Source: Sphaerulina vaccinii (lineage: Eukaryota > Ascomycota > Dothideomycetes > Mycosphaerellales > Mycosphaerellaceae). Taken from it: a DNA stretch of 64,000 nucleotides. Where the stretch lies: contig JAKUDP010000003.1 of the NCBI GenBank assembly GCA_022570795.1, positions 2,693,001 through 2,757,000 of the forward strand, given 5' to 3'. Below are positions 37,210-49,724 of this stretch, piece by piece. The translations under genes and the position numbers were made by a program. The notes under the pieces were generated by a model. The model ran no database searches and was not told the DNA's origin. It saw nothing but the letters and a program-made list of their open reading frames with translations. Position 1 is the stretch's first letter, and every line of letters starts with the position of its first letter.

Positions 37210-38754
37210 TTAAGCCCGGATACTGTGTTCAATAAAGACAGTTAGCCTGTCATCACCAAATACCAATGAAGGTTTCGAGGATGATCATGGGAGGGGAGGG
37301 GAAAGAGAAAGAGGAAGAAGGAGCCACTCACCGAACATGATGCCCCTTGGGTGGCGGCATCGCCCACTCTACAACGCCAGGAACTTGTCGAGCGCCGACC
37401 ATACGATCACGAGCGGCCCGCATCTCGTTGATCTGGCGCATTATGCCGTGCTCCTCGTCAAAGGATGCCACAGCACGCTGAGCAGGATCGACAGCAAGCA
37501 TTTTCCGGATAATGTCCTGAAGACCAGGCGTCGTATAGCCGCACCAGATTTCGATCGAATCTGAATCGGTACCAATGTCCATCGGCTTGAACTCTCTCAT
37601 CGCATACTGCGAGATCAGGAGTCCAAAGGCGTAGATGTCCGAGGCAATGGTACGACGATTGATCATTTTCTTGAAGGCGTTGGCGTTGGCAGGAATTGGT
37701 TCGAGATCTCCATAGATCGCCTTGTCCTCGGGAGCATGGTAGCAAAGAGTACCAGGTTGGATCCTGTCGTCTCTCGCGCTAGCTAGCTTTGCGGCTCCGA
37801 AGTCTGCCAATTTCATTTCCGGGAGTGGTCGAGGAGTCCAGGTCAAGAGGATGTTGCTATCTTTGAGGTCACCATGGATGATTGGTTTGTGGTTCTCATC
37901 GATCGTATACTTGCCTTGTCCAGCATATCGCAGACCGTGGTGGATGAATGCCAGAGCTTCAATACCTTGCACTAAGACGTGAAGAAGGAATATCTCTGGC
38001 ATGGCCATCTTCGGTCTCTGGATCCAGTGTCGGTATTGGTTGTAAAGGTCGCCAGCATTACAATGTTCCATGTATATGCGATGGCGGCCTTCATTTGCTG
38101 GATCTGGAATGGACTTATAAGCAGCGATGATGCGTTCATAGGAGTTGAGCTGGTTGCGAAAATGTTTGCCTCGTATGGCATGTCTCGAGAAGTGGACCAG
38201 CTCATCGCATTTGTGTGCTTGACTACGAAATACTTGGATTTGTTGCGGATGACATAGATCTCTCCCTCGGAACCTTGGATCATGTCTTCGTTGCGGAAGG
38301 TCTGCTGCTGGAATTAGTTGTCCTGGAAGACCTCGGTGGCCTCAGAGATGACAGCAGCAGGAGTTGGACCGATGATAGGGTTCGCAGGACCGAGGTTGAG
38401 AGCTCCGGAGACTGCGCGAGAGAAAAGACCGGTTGCACGACGAAGAAAGCTTGGTGCTGGACCAGCTGCCGTTCGAGGTCGTGGTGGCTGTTTCGCAGTT
38501 GTGTCCTGACCAGCTTGACCTCTCTTCTGCACCGTCAGTTGTTGTCGAGAGTCACAGTTTGGGACAGCAGAGAGGATTGGTCGAGAAGGACGAGCAGAAG
38601 GGGAGGCGATAAGAGCAGGTCGTGGGCGGGCAGAAGAAGCTTGCACATTCCGAAGTGCCGCCTGGGCAGTCGATGTGGAAGAGGTGAGAAAGGTGGCACC
38701 CGTGCCAGTACCGGTGGCGAACGCAACAATCGGCTTGCTCTTATCATTCGACAT
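37210..38754 (-). pseudogene. kinase-like gene broken by one stop and one frameshift
   Basis: Minus-strand kinase-like gene starting MSNDKSKPIVAF at 38,754. The frame reads through an Ala/Pro/Ser-rich region to an in-frame TAA at 38,316-38,314, then continues in the same frame into a kinase N-lobe (MIQGSEGEIYVI, YFVVKHT). At about 38,157 one base is missing: YEANIF is followed out of frame by RNQLNSYERIIAAYK. Downstream the C-lobe is complete: IIHGDLKDSNILL (HGD replaces HRD), ADFGAAK, YHAPEDKAI and SDIYAFGLLIS. A probable 109-nt intron (37,331-37,223, GTGAGT, GGCTAAC, ACACAG) adds a short last exon. No GT-AG intron removes the TAA or fixes the frame, so I call it a pseudogene; sequencing error is the alternative. 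Confidence 0.65.
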
Positions 38755-39731
38755 CTTCGATCAACGAAGAGAGGTGGAAAACAAGAGTTTGAATAAGCTG
38801 AATGTTCTGTTCTAGGCGGTCTGGAGTTGGGATGCAGGTATTCTGGAGAGCAAACCGCATCCTGGCGGTCGGCCTGGCTTATATGCCATCTTGCTGCTGG
38901 TATCCGAACAATGGACTTGTGCAGGAACAAAAGAACAATCGAAGTCGAACAGCGGGCTTTGTGTATAGGGCTTTGTGAGGAGATATATACGAAGAAAAAG
39001 CAACACCAAGGAAAAGAAAGAGGTCAAAGGAAGTGTGAGAAGCAGAGCAGAAAACAAGGGAATTGTCGAAGATATGCAACCAGGCTGGACTTTGTCTCAG
39101 ACATGCTGCGAGACGCGTGAGACAGACCACTCCCAATGGATTGCGAACAGGATGAGAGCTACAATGTCCGTGCAGAAGAGTCGACTTGCGGCGGTCCTGA
39201 TCAGAAGATGTGCGAGCATGCATCTGTGGAGCAGGTCTGGATACATGCATCGACAAGTTCTCGTTCATACTCGACATCGATGCTGGCTCGCCGTGCGAGC
39301 GCTAAGCGTGACTCACAGTGAACGATGATCGCAGTCTTCGCAAGCGCGGCGCCTCGACGATGGTCCAGCTCACGAACAATCCATGTGATACGATCAAGTG
39401 CATATGACCTCCAGTCATTCAGCACGCCTGCACAAAGGTGCATTGCTGAAAGTGTTGTATGCTTCGAAGCAACACTAAAAACACGAAGTATACACAAACA
39501 GCATTCTTCATTTGCTCGAACAAAGGCTTCATACAAAGAGCCAACAATAATGGCCTTGTTTGAATATCATAAAGGTCTTCTCTAGGCATACACTATATCT
39601 CTCGGCCTTCGCACTATACTTCTGACTTCCTCTGGTATGTTATCTCCTTCGGACGGAATCCTTCTACTGCTTGTTGTTGACCGAGAATCTATCAGTATCG
39701 ATCAAAACGTACACGCCGGCCGTGTCAATCG
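38755..39731. other. divergent spacer between two kinase-like genes
   Basis: About 980 bp. Several overlapping short frames occur on both strands but none shows a motif or protein-like composition I trust. Confidence 0.5.
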
Positions 39732-41174
39732 ATGTCTGCTTACTCTCAACACGCGGCAGTCTTTCTGTTCTTGTATGTCATCATAGCGGCTGCCATTATC
39801 ACCACTATCGCACAGCTCTGGCAGCAACGCAATCGTGGCCAGCCTCTCCCCAGCAAGACACCTCTCCTCCATCGCGAACCCACTTGCTCAACACGACCCT
39901 GGTACCTCTTCTGGCGCAGAAATCAGCGACACGACCTTGAGCAAGCTTCTCCTGTCTCCTCGCCTGCCCGCTATGCCAGCAATGGCTATGGAGCCACCAA
40001 CATCTTCGCTGGATTCGATGGTGTCCAACAAGCCGCTTATGCCAGCCCAGTGTTGATCACGAACTTCAGCTTTTCGCTAAGTCTTGGAGCTTCGTCTTCG
40101 TCCCTGCTGACCTCTCTCGCCATGCCCCCTTCTTCCGAGCCAGTCGCTACTCACAGCTTTTCCCACACGTATGCACATATCCGAACACTCGCTTACTGCT
40201 CCGAAGGTCCTGTACACCTCGTCCGTCATCGCAAGAACGGCAAGCAATATGTCATCAAGCAAGTTCCAGCATCTTCCGGCTTGCCTCATGAGGCCGCTAT
40301 CTTGAACAAGATCCAGCCACATCCGAATATCATTGAGATCGCTGCAACGCTCGATGGCCATACCGCTCAGCGAGTCACGACCGACATTGTCACACCTTTT
40401 GCAGAACTGGGAGACCTCCACAACCTTATTAACTACTTCAACAAAAGAAATAAGTTTGTGCCTCGTGTATTCGTCCTCTACTTTGTCTCTAGTATGATCG
40501 ATGCTCTGGCTTACATCCACGATGGCTCTGTCTCTTATAACGCGCTCGCTGATACTATCACTAGTGTCGCCCATCGTCAGCCTTCAATCATTCACAGAGA
40601 CATCAAGCCTCTTAATATCTTCTTGACTGCTGCTTCGGCTATGCCTGGACTACCACAGATCAAGCTCGCTGACTTCGGTCTGGCTTGCACTCCTGCCAAC
40701 AACAATGGTGTGGTTGGTACTCCTGGATACAAAGCACCCGAGATCTGCAAGATTGATGAGCTGTATGCTGCTGGTATCCCGTACTATCTCGACAACTATG
40801 GTCGTATCCCAGACATCTGCTCGAAAGCCGGAGACTTCTATGCTTTTGGTGTGTCGCTGTACCAGCTCATCTTCTTCAGAGACTACGATCCGAAGTGCAA
40901 CATCGATGCCGACATCCTAGAGACTCTTATGGAAGACGATATCGAGATCTGCGACCTCCTCAAAGCTTGTCTGACACATGATCCTGAGAATCGTCCAACT
41001 GCCAGCGCCTGCCACTCTCTATCTGCAGACATCAAGACCGAGCTTCGAGAGTGGTATGCAAGTGGTGGTCGACTTCCAGACTATATGTGGCCAGACCCAA
41101 TGTCTTCCGACAAAGAGCGAGAGGAGCGTCAGGCCAAAGCTAGTGCTACTCAAAGCTCTATCTATTCCTCTTAG
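39732..41174 (+). CDS. Ser/Thr protein kinase with N-terminal membrane helix
   Basis: 480-residue protein. One N-terminal helix (AVFLFLYVIIAAAIITTIAQ, about 9-28) suggests membrane anchoring. The kinase domain spans about 148-430 with the main catalytic residues: Lys176 (QYVIKQV), HRD at 288-290 (IIHRDIKPLNIFL), DFG at 314-316, and the activation-segment end VGTPGYKAPE (about 328-337). The glycine loop is weak (YCSEGPVHLV). It belongs to a divergent fungal kinase group; pathway unknown. It is the last intact gene before the AT-rich block, which begins about 60 bp after its stop. Its own sequence shows no CpA/TpG depletion. Confidence 0.82.
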   Translation: MSAYSQHAAVFLFLYVIIAAAIITTIAQLWQQRNRGQPLPSKTPLLHREPTCSTRPWYLFWRRNQRHDLEQASPVSSPARYASNGYGATNIFAGFDGVQQAAYASPVLITNFSFSLSLGASSSSLLTSLAMPPSSEPVATHSFSHTYAHIRTLAYCSEGPVHLVRHRKNGKQYVIKQVPASSGLPHEAAILNKIQPHPNIIEIAATLDGHTAQRVTTDIVTPFAELGDLHNLINYFNKRNKFVPRVFVLYFVSSMIDALAYIHDGSVSYNALADTITSVAHRQPSIIHRDIKPLNIFLTAASAMPGLPQIKLADFGLACTPANNNGVVGTPGYKAPEICKIDELYAAGIPYYLDNYGRIPDICSKAGDFYAFGVSLYQLIFFRDYDPKCNIDADILETLMEDDIEICDLLKACLTHDPENRPTASACHSLSADIKTELREWYASGGRLPDYMWPDPMSSDKEREERQAKASATQSSIYSS

Positions 41175-41904
41175 TATTAGGTTATCGGTTCTCGACAACT
41201 TCGTCGCATAGCTCGTGTCTCGAGCTTTGATCTAGATACTTATCTTTATTAGAGTTTGTTATTATATATATATATAAGCGCTAGGTAGTAGTCTCTATTC
41301 TAGAGAATAGGTAAGTAAGTTAGTTTACTAGCTAGATATTATAGAATATCTCGATTACTTACTTTTATATAAACTATATTACTTTTTTTTTATATATAGT
41401 TATAAATCTATCTATTAATAGATATTACTAATAGATATTCTAATTTAAATTCTATTCTTATTTTACTAATCTACTTTACTTCTACTATCTTCTACTACTA
41501 CTTTTAATAATATATTTATATATATTATAATAAAGTAAAATATATAAAAAAGAATAAACTAAACTAGCTAATAAATATATATTAGTTAAAATAGATAATT
41601 AGTAGTATAAATTATAATATTTAATAATAATTTTATATATATATATATATATAATAACTAAAAATTAAAATAGATAAGTAAAAGTATTAATACTTTATAT
41701 ATATATATTATAATAAAAGCTAAAATAGATAAATAGAAATAGTAAGTATAGTAGTATACTATATTTAGTTTATAGTATACTACTTAGTCTACTATATTAG
41801 TAAATAGTACCTAATATCTAAAAAGCTTTAATTAGTTTCTATTAATAATAATAGCTAAAAAATATATAATTTTTTTTTTAAGTCTAATAATTATAATATA
41901 AAAG

Positions 41905-44017
41905 TAGCTATATTTCTATCTAAAATATACTTTGTAATCTAATTTATAGTTATAATAGAGTATTTATATAAAATATATTATAACTATATATATTTAGTTC
42001 TAGAAAGTATAGTTATATTAGTAGAGTTATAATAGAGTAAAAGTATTTTAAACTACTTTAAACTTAGATAGATAAAAGTTCTAAAAAATATAAATATATT
42101 TTATATATATTATATTTATAAAAAATATTATAGTTATATATTAAATATTACTAAAAATTATTAAATTAGTTTAGAGTTTATATATATAACTAGTAGTATA
42201 GAAGTATAAAAATATAAACCTATATATAAAAATATTATAAAAAGTATATATATAAAATTATATATAGTAGATCTATTTATATTATAATATATATTTTATT
42301 TAAAAGTTATTTTAAATAGTTAAAAAAAATAGTTTATATAAATATATTTAGTATAAAATAGAATTATAAAATATATTATAGTCGAATAGAAAAAGCTACT
42401 TAAAATTATTAAGTAGATATAGAGTTTAGTAAAATAGAATTAGAGTTATTTAAAAGTTAGATTAGAAAGCTATTAAAAACTTTAATTCTAAAAACTTATT
42501 TTAGTTATAGAAATAGAAAAATATATTTATAAATAACTAAGTATATTTATAAAATAGAAAAAGTTATTTAAATAAATTATCTATTTTAAAGTTAATAACT
42601 AATTTTAAATTTTTTCTATACTAGTATTTAAAAAAAATAATAGCTTTCTAACTTATCTAACTAAGCTACTATAAGTCTTTTCGATTTTATAAGAAACTAA
42701 GCTACCTAGACTAGTAGCCTAAAATAGAAGCTTAGAGAAACTATATCTACTTCTAGATTCTAAGTTTGGACTAAAATCTAGTATTATATAAAACCTACTT
42801 AAAGTAAAAGTATAGTCTAAATAGAAAAGTAGGTCTATTAGGCCTATACTATAAGTATTAGGTTAGTTTTTCTAATATATTTATAGTAGCCTAGTATCTT
42901 TATTTTTTTTTTAACTAGAGTAGTATAAATATATATTTAATTTAGACTATCTAGTTTATTTATAATTATAGTCTATCTATATATAGGTTCTAGTTCTTCT
43001 ACTAGTAAAATAGATTTAATTAGTAGTAAAAAAGTTAGTTAGCTATTAAAAGTATACTTATTAATAGTATTAAGCTTATCTATTATATACTATAAGCTAT
43101 AAATCTATATCTAGATCTCTACTATAGAAAAGTAGTAGATATTATAATACTATTTATTAATATTAAACTAGTATAGATTAGCTACTAGTTTTATTATAAT
43201 AAGCTATAGAATAGAACTATTATATTTATATAGAAGCTTTTTTTATAATATAAATAGATTTTTACTATTTTTATTTTATATTTATAATTCTATCTAGTTA
43301 TTTTTATTATTTTCTTTAGCTATCTACTCTATTACTTTTATCTATTTTTTATAAAAAAAAGTTATACTATTTTATTATTACTTTTTTTTTAATATATAAA
43401 GTAATAAGTACTAGTATAATAAGCTATAATAGCTAGAGTCTAAGCTAGTTCTTTTTAAAATCTAGAAAATATATTTTAGTAATTTTTCTACTATATTTTT
43501 CTAACTTTTTACTTATAATAAGTAATTAGATATTACTAGAAATAATATATATTATTATAAAAAGCTATTTATACTTTATACTTTTATAGTAGAGACCTAT
43601 ATTAGTATATATAGCTACTAACTTCTACTATATAGTAATAGTATTTTTAAAACTAACTTTTATTTTAGAGTTTATTATAATTAAAATAAATAGCTATTAA
43701 AATAATTAGAATAGATTTTTAAATAGAAAATAGATAGCTTCTAATTTTTTTTAGACTAGTTAGTACTCTAGTTCTACTAGATAATATATAAATAGCTATT
43801 TTAAATAGCTAAAGCCGAGGTATCTATTATAATATTAATTTATATAAAAGTATACTATTTTAGATTACTTAGAAAAGCTTTTTTACTATATATATTTAAG
43901 TTTAAATAGGTTACCTAGAGTTAGTAGATATATATATAGTACTATATAAATATTAATAGTATTATAATATTTTTAGTTTTATTTATAAAAAAGTTAAAAA
44001 TATTTTTTAAAGTATCT
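41905..44017 (+). repeat. about 2.1-kb direct repeat, copy 1 (heavily mutated)
   Basis: Aligns along its length with 51,735-53,780 in the same orientation, offset 9,834 bp at the start and 9,763 at the end. Copy 1 has about 70 bp at around 42,400-42,480 that copy 2 lacks, between short direct repeats. Nearly all differences are C-to-T or G-to-A in copy 1. For example the motif CTTTGCGACCTAACCTATAG in copy 2 reads CTTTGTAATCTAATTTATAG here. Coding content cannot be recovered by eye. Confidence 0.88.
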
Positions 44018-46869
44018 ATTAGAAAGTATAGTCTAGTTAGACTATTTAAAAGATACTCTTTTAGAGATTAGATTATATAATATAGATTATATAATAGTAG
44101 ATTATATAACTTATCTAATATTCTATATTTTAAAAAGAGATATAACCTATATTTAACTAATATAATTAATATAGTTAGTTTCTATCTAATACTTCTATTT
44201 CTATTATATATTAAAACTTTTTTTATATATTATAAGTATATATATTATTATTCTATTTTAATAGGTTATAAGCCTAGGTTTATAGAAGAAGTATTAGATA
44301 GTAATAGTTAGCCTTTTCTAATAGTAGAATATAAATTTATAATAAAAAAAATAAAAAAAAATCTAAAATATATCTATTTATACTACTAAAAAAATTTAGA
44401 AAAACTTAGTATATTCTAGAAGTTTCTAAAAGTAGATAAAATAGAAAAAAATCTAGTAAGATATATCTAAAAGAATAGAGCTTAAAAAATATAAAAAAAA
44501 AAAAGTAAGCTAGAAGCTAAAATACTATTTTATATAAATAAAACTTAACTTCTATACTAGAGTACTACTAATACTTTAGAAAGATATATTCCTCTAAAAA
44601 GAAACTATTTAAGTCTATCTATAAGTATAGATAAGTAGAAAGTATAGAAAACTATACTAAGCTTATTTAAAAAAAAAGAAAAAAAGTCTTAAACTAGAAA
44701 AGTAGCTATCTAGAAACTACTACTAAAATTATTTAAAAAAGTATTAATTTTCTAAAGTTTAGTTTTAATATTTTAAATAAAATAAATTAAAAGTAAAAAA
44801 ATAGTTTTAGTAGAAAAAAAGCTATACTAACTCTAATAAAAAAAAACTAGAAAATATAGTTTAGTCTAGTTTAAAACTATTTTAAAAGCTAAAATATTTT
44901 CTAAATTATATTAAATAATAGAATAGTAGATATACTAAATATATCTAGCTTAATAGCTTTATTAAGTAATACTATCTTCTAGTACTAGAGTATAAAAGAA
45001 TCTATCTATAGCCTAAATTAGAAAAAGATAAATATAAAAGCTAGATATAAAATTATAGTTTATCTATTATAGAATAACTAGAATAAAGTACTAGAAAAAA
45101 AAATAGCTACTAAAATTTAGAAAAAGATTAAAATAAAGTATAGTAAAGTATATATAGTATATATAATAGTAATTATATAAAAGTTTATTAACTTTAATAT
45201 AATAGAGAAGTAGATAATTAGAAAAGTATAAATATATTTTAGAAACCTAGTAAAAAGAATTATAAAAGTTAATCTAGTAGAATTATATTATAAAAAACTA
45301 GAAAAAAGGCTTAAATTTTTTTTTTTAATTTTATTTAAAATATACTAAAATACTAAAAATACTATACTAGCCTAGCTAAGCCTATTATATAAAAACTTAC
45401 TCTAGTTACTTAAATTATATAAGTCTAAACTAAATATAAGCTAAAAAATAGCTATATTTACTAAAAAAAGTATCTAGAAACTACTAGCCTATTTTTTTAT
45501 AAAAAACTATATATTTAAAATAATTATTCTAAACTTAAAAAAGTAAAAAAAGCTACTAAGACTATAGTACTAAAAATAGAATACTAAGTTAAGAAAAGAT
45601 ACTTTCTATTAAAAAAAAAAAAAAATTTTATTAAAAAAAAATTTTATTAAAAAAATAGTAAAAAAACTTAAATTTAAAGTATAATTTTTTTTAAAAAAAT
45701 CTAATTTAAATAAAAAATATTTAAAAAAAGCTTTTATAATATAAAAAAAATATAAAGTTACTAACTACTTTAGAAGTATTTTAGACTCTATTAGAGGATA
45801 AAAATATAGATAAAGTAGCCTACTTAACTATAGATATAAAAAATAAATATAAGCTATTAGAATAGCTACTTAACTCTTATACTTCTATTTATATAACTAA
45901 CTAAAAATTATTTTTTAGAAAAGTAAAATTTTTTTAGACTAGAAAGTAGATTAAGATTAGTAGTAGCTACTTAATAGCTATATATATTAGAAAGATAGTA
46001 ATAGAAAAAAGAAAAAAAAATTAGATTATACTAAAGAATATTCTATTTATATCTAGTTTTAGAGTTAATTTTATTTTATAAAGTTAGTTTAGTAAGTAGT
46101 TTAGTATTTAAATACTAAAATTTATATTTATTCTACTTTTTAGAAAAGTAGTTATCTAGATAAAAATATTAGAAAAAGTTTTATTTATTAAAAAAATTAA
46201 TAAAAGTCTAGCTAAGTCTATTAGGCTCTAGAAGCTCGACTAAAATTAAATATACTTTTTATAAAAATTAATAAATAAAGTATATACTTTCTATATATTA
46301 GAAAATATCTAGAATTAGTAGAAGCTCTAGTATTAAAAGCTTATATATTTTAGAAAAAAAATAGTAAAAGACTTTTATTAGGTTTTAGATTTAAAAAGCC
46401 TAATACTAATTCTAAAAAAGTATAAAGTATATAAAGTTTATATAATAGTAAAAATAAAGTAGTATAAAAAAAGATTATAATAGAAGCTCTAAAAGCTAGC
46501 TTTTATATTTATTAATATTTATAAACTTCTATTTATTTTAAAATTAGAATTTAAGTAGTAGCTTAAAATTATTAATAACTTTTTAAAAAAGAAGTAGGCC
46601 TTTCTACTAAAGTTAAAAATAGATATACTCTCTACTTTCTACTAATAGAAAAAAAAAGTAGAGCTTTAATTTAGAAATTTTTTCTAAATAGTAAAAAGTA
46701 ATAGAGTAAGAAAGCTTCTTACTATATTAAAATAGTAGAAGAAAAAAAATAAAAGCTTTTTCTATCTATATCTATACTAGAGAAACTAAGTTTCTCTAGT
46801 AAAAAAAAGGTAGTTTTTCTAGTAGATAGTAATCTACTAATATTTGCTAGAGAAACTAGACTTTATTAA
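44018..46869. other. eroded transposon-like DNA, unidentified
   Basis: Contains many long A-runs and T-runs and only traces of structure. Stops are dense in the frames I read. Its position between repeats suggests former mobile-element sequence, but I recognise no transposase or polymerase motif. Confidence 0.5.
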
Positions 46870-48110
46870 ATTATTATTTTAGATTTAGAATCCTTAGAGT
46901 CGAAATAGTATAGTTCTTTATAAGAAGTATATATATACTACTATCTACTAAACTTTTACTATAGCTAAAAATTCTAGAGAAGTCGAGACTTCGAAAATTA
47001 ATATTAAGCTAGATATATAACTTTTTGAAATTATTACTTTAGATTCGGATTCTATAGAGCTAAGTTAGTATAATAGAGTTTTAGAATTATTTTTAGTATA
47101 CTACTCTAGCTAGATCTATATAGGATCGAAAATATCTAGAAGTCTAACTTTTAAAAATTAGTAACTTTCTAAATATTAGACTTTTTATAGTTTTTATTTA
47201 AAATTTAGATTCCTTATAGCTAAAATAGTATAATTCTATAGCTTATATATTTTTAAAGCTCTATTATATATTTATTTACTAGACCTAGAAGTTATAGAGA
47301 AAGTAATATATCTAAAATCTATACTAGGCTAGATACTTAGAGTCTTAGAAATTTTAGAGCAAATTCGAGTTCTTTATAGTTAAAATAGTATACTTTAATA
47401 GCTTAGGTATTTTTAAAGGTCTATTATATATTTATTTAGAGCTACTTTAGGTTATAAAGAAATTTTAGCTTTAAAAATTAGTAACTTTCTAAATATTAGA
47501 CTTTTTAAATATTTTATTTAATATTTAGGTTCTTTAGAGTAAAAATAGTATACTTCTATTACTAATCTATTTTTATAGCTCTATTATATATTTATTTAAA
47601 ACTACTTTAGATTATAAATAAATTTTAGCTTTAGAAATTAGTAACTTTCTAAATATTAGACTTTTTAAATATTTTATTCGATTCTTAGGTTCCTTAGAGT
47701 CGAAATAGTATACTTCTATTACTAACCTATTTTTAAAGCTCTATTATATATTTATTTAGAGTAGCTTTAAATTATTAAAAAATTCTAGTTTTAAAAATTA
47801 GTAACTTTTTAACTCTAACCTTTAGAAATTTTATTTAATATTCGAGTTTCTTAGAGTCGAAATAGTATACTTTTATAGCTAACCTATTTTTAAGGCTCTA
47901 TTATATAATTCTTTAGAGTAGCTTTAGATTATTAGAAAATTTTAGCTTTAAAAATTAGTAACTTTATAAATATTAGACTTTTTAGAAATATTATATAAAA
48001 TCTAGGTTCTTTAGAGTTAAAAAAGTATACTTTAGGTACTAATCTAGTATTAGAGTAGAGTTATATATTTATTTACTTAAAGTATAGTTTAAAAAATATT
48101 AGAACTTCTA
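46870..48110. repeat. 160-bp satellite, eight tandem copies
   Basis: The block TCCTTAGAGTCGAAATAGTA and variants start at 46,891, 47,051, 47,211, 47,371, 47,531, 47,691, 47,848 and 48,008, so the period is 160 bp with one 157-bp unit. Units share further landmarks, such as AGCTCTATTATATATTTATT and ATTAGTAACTTTCTAAATAT. The first two and last copies are most diverged. 160 is not a multiple of three, which argues against a coding repeat. Confidence 0.9.
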
Positions 48111-49724
48111 TAATTTAGAATTAGAGTTCTTTCTAGAATTAGAGTATAAGAATATAATATTTCTATATTAAGATAATATATTTAGAGTTACTAAAAGTAG
48201 CTTAAAAGCTCTATTAGTATAGAAATCTAGTTAGTTTATTAAGTTAGAGCTTTTACTAAAAGCTATATAGAGACTAACTAAATCTATATATATTTATAAT
48301 ACTTTATTTTACCTATTACTATCTATATATAATTAAGTATACTAGAAATTAGAATTAGAATAGAGCTAGATCTTAGCTTATTAGAAATAAAGCTTAGCTA
48401 AATAATAAAAGTATCTATTTAAAATTAAAAACTTAATCTAATTTCTATAGTTAAATAAACTAAATTTTAGAGTTAGTAGACTTAGAATAGGACTATCTCT
48501 TACTTATACTATAATAACTAGAGTAACTCTAGTATACTATTTTAAAATAGAATAAATAGTAATAAACTAAAATATTAATAGAATCTATTATTAAAAATAT
48601 ATTTATATAAGTAACTATCTATATAATACTTATATAAATAAATATATCTATAGTAGCTTAATAAGATAATCCTCTATACTATCCTTCTCCTCTTTAAGTA
48701 TTTTATTTTCTATTTTTTCTAAATAATATTTAGAATTTTCTAAATTAATTTACTAATCTATTATAGTTAGTAAATATACTAGCTAATAAATTCTTTATAC
48801 TTACTTAGATAGTATTCTTTAATATAATAGTTAAGTATAGACTCTTTAAGTCTTACTAGAAAAGTATAAACTTTTTTATTTTTTTTATATTTATTTATTA
48901 CTTTATTTAGAATTTCGATTAAATTCTTATTAGTTTTAATACTAATAGTAGTATAGCTAGATATAGCTATTATAGTTAGCTAAGATACTAGTATATAAGT
49001 AGTAAATAACTACTTACTTCTTTATAAATAATTCTTTTAATCTTTTTTTTTTAAAATATTTTAACTAATTTTAGACTAAAATAAATATTAGCTTAGTTTA
49101 GTTAAAGTAGTAGGTTATATTCTTACTTTAATTTAGACTTAATAAGCTAGGGATTAGAGTAGTATTATTCTAGAGTAGAATAGAATAATACTAAACTAAA
49201 TTAAACTAGAATACTAGTTAGTTTTATTTTAGAAATAAATTATAAAATTACTTACTATTATTTAGACTTAGTTAGAGTATTATTATTTTATAATAAAATA
49301 AAATAAAGATACTCTATTACTAACTAAAGTATTAGTTAGCTTACTATACTAAAAGTAGTTCTAGTATTACTTACTTTAATTAAAAACTAGTAGAATAGAA
49401 AGTAGAATAGTACTATTTTAGAATTATATTATAAATTAGAAATTAAAGATTACTATAGAAAGTAAGAACTCTAGAAGAAGAGTTAAGTCTATATATATAT
49501 CTATAGTCTACTATTCTAATAAATATAATAAGTCTAGTTCTAAAATAATTATTTTAACTTATTATATTAAAGTAGATATATAGTAAATATAGTAGATAAC
49601 TTAGTAAGTAAGAGTAGAAAATATATTCTCTATTTTCTTTTTTTTTAATCTAAAACTTTTAAGCTATTTTAAAGAATCTAATTATAATAACTTTTACTAT
49701 TTTAAAAACTAACTACTATTCTAA
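48111..49724. other. eroded AT-rich DNA, no gene seen
   Basis: About 1.6 kb of block I with scattered short repeats (for example AACTAG/AGTATTA patterns near 49,180-49,420). No frame or RNA signal is supportable. Confidence 0.5.

Noticed and set aside
46870..48110. 160-bp array as a coding repeat
   Set aside because: Period is not a multiple of three and no frame stays open across units.
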